DNA of 5,213 nt from Blastocatellia bacterium (GTDB lineage Bacteria > Acidobacteriota > Blastocatellia > Pyrinomonadales > Pyrinomonadaceae): assembly GCA_003175865.1 (NCBI GenBank), contig PSRF01000014.1, positions 1 through 5,213 of the forward strand, in the 5' to 3' direction. Position numbers and translations under genes: made by a program. The notes beneath the pieces are model-generated. The model made no database searches. It was not told where the DNA came from and saw nothing but the letters and a program-made list of their open reading frames with translations. The first letter of the stretch is position 1, and the number at the start of each line of letters is the position of its first letter. Positions 4,922 to 5,213 of this stretch are shown here, one piece after another.

Positions 4922-5213
4922 TTATCCTCCAGCGACTGGGAGTGTTGCGACGAAAGCTACCCTCCGGTTCGTGATGATGTTGAACGCGTTTCCGACGATC
5001 TGGTTTTGGTTGTTCATCCCAATCACGAAGTAGTAGAGCGCATATGGACGCCCATTGATCGTCACGTAGCCATATCCTCCGAAGAAATCGAAAAAGACAC
5101 CTGCGTGCTCATCGTGGTTGTTAATAGCGTTCGGAGCGGTCTCCGCTGCGCCTGGGAAATCAAAACGACTAAAGCCTGATGGGCCAAAAATGAAGCCCTG
5201 GATAGGGCCGCTT
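4922..5213 (-). CDS. Partial secreted-type protein with HAF-like repeats (C-terminal end)
   Basis: The minus strand is open from the right edge to TAA at 4922-4924, giving the last 96 residues of a longer protein whose start is outside the window. The visible sequence has the spacing of HAF-type repeats: GFIFGPSGFSRFDFPGAAET (6-25), AINNHDEHAGVFFD (29-42), YVTINGRPYALYYFVIGMNN (49-68) and NQIVGNAF (70-77), ending AFVATLPVAGG. The PGA, INN and IVG elements are typical of extracellular repeat proteins in acidobacteria and related groups, which probably fold as a beta-propeller-like structure. The visible end carries no PEP-CTERM tail or other anchor, so any export signal must be at the missing N-terminus. 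It is convergent with the second PEP-CTERM gene. The coding call is strong from the clean frame and sensible composition; the repeat assignment is from pattern memory. Confidence 0.72.
   Translation of the reverse strand, partial: SGPIQGFIFGPSGFSRFDFPGAAETAPNAINNHDEHAGVFFDFFGGYGYVTINGRPYALYYFVIGMNNQNQIVGNAFNIITNRRVAFVATLPVAGG

Noticed and set aside
1..5213. CRISPR arrays, insertion-sequence ends, tRNA or rRNA genes, toxin-antitoxin or defence genes
   Set aside because: No regularly spaced repeats, no transposase or terminal inverted repeats, no cloverleaf-like sequence and no recognisable defence domain were seen on either strand.

Overview
The window looks like ordinary chromosome from a Gram-negative bacterium that uses PEP-CTERM/exosortase surface sorting. 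Two proteins carry the terminal signature: an N-terminal signal peptide, then near the C-terminus Pro-Glu-Pro, a short hydrophobic segment containing LLGTGLAA, and an Arg-rich end. That tail style, a HAF-repeat-like secreted protein, a stand-alone GAF protein and moderate GC are what I would expect from an acidobacterium (Blastocatellia-like). This placement is an inference from protein style, not a proven assignment.

Layout, left to right. Positions 1-204 hold no confident gene, only open frames too short or too poor to call. A six-helix YihY/BrkB-family inner-membrane protein (205-1140, +) follows, with a very good ribosome binding site. Next comes an uncharacterised soluble two-part protein (1249-2052, +) whose C-terminal half carries two copies of a YW-D-G-WGF-GGP motif. 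It ends exactly where a minus-strand GAF-domain protein ends (2053-2712): the two stop codons abut and form the palindrome TGATCA. A small hypothetical minus-strand ORF (2759-3013) lies 46 bp upstream of the GAF gene and may be its operon partner. A divergent control region then leads into a small acidic PEP-CTERM protein, best started at GTG 3208 (to 3612, +).

A 688-bp non-coding stretch follows. It contains several short palindromes, a strong rho-independent terminator (3749-3776) and a candidate promoter near 4178-4198. A second PEP-CTERM protein (4301-4837, +) has a beta-rich ectodomain. The right edge cuts a minus-strand gene (4922 to beyond 5213) whose visible 96 C-terminal residues resemble HAF-type repeats of secreted proteins.

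The right half therefore concerns exported or surface proteins: two exosortase substrates and one likely extracellular repeat protein. The left half has a membrane protein and two soluble proteins with no obvious shared pathway. No exosortase, exopolysaccharide gene, mobile element, CRISPR array or stable RNA gene is visible. I see no clear new multi-gene system. The items most worth follow-up are the duplicated-motif protein, the start-site correction of the first PEP-CTERM gene and the candidate control sites upstream of both PEP-CTERM genes.
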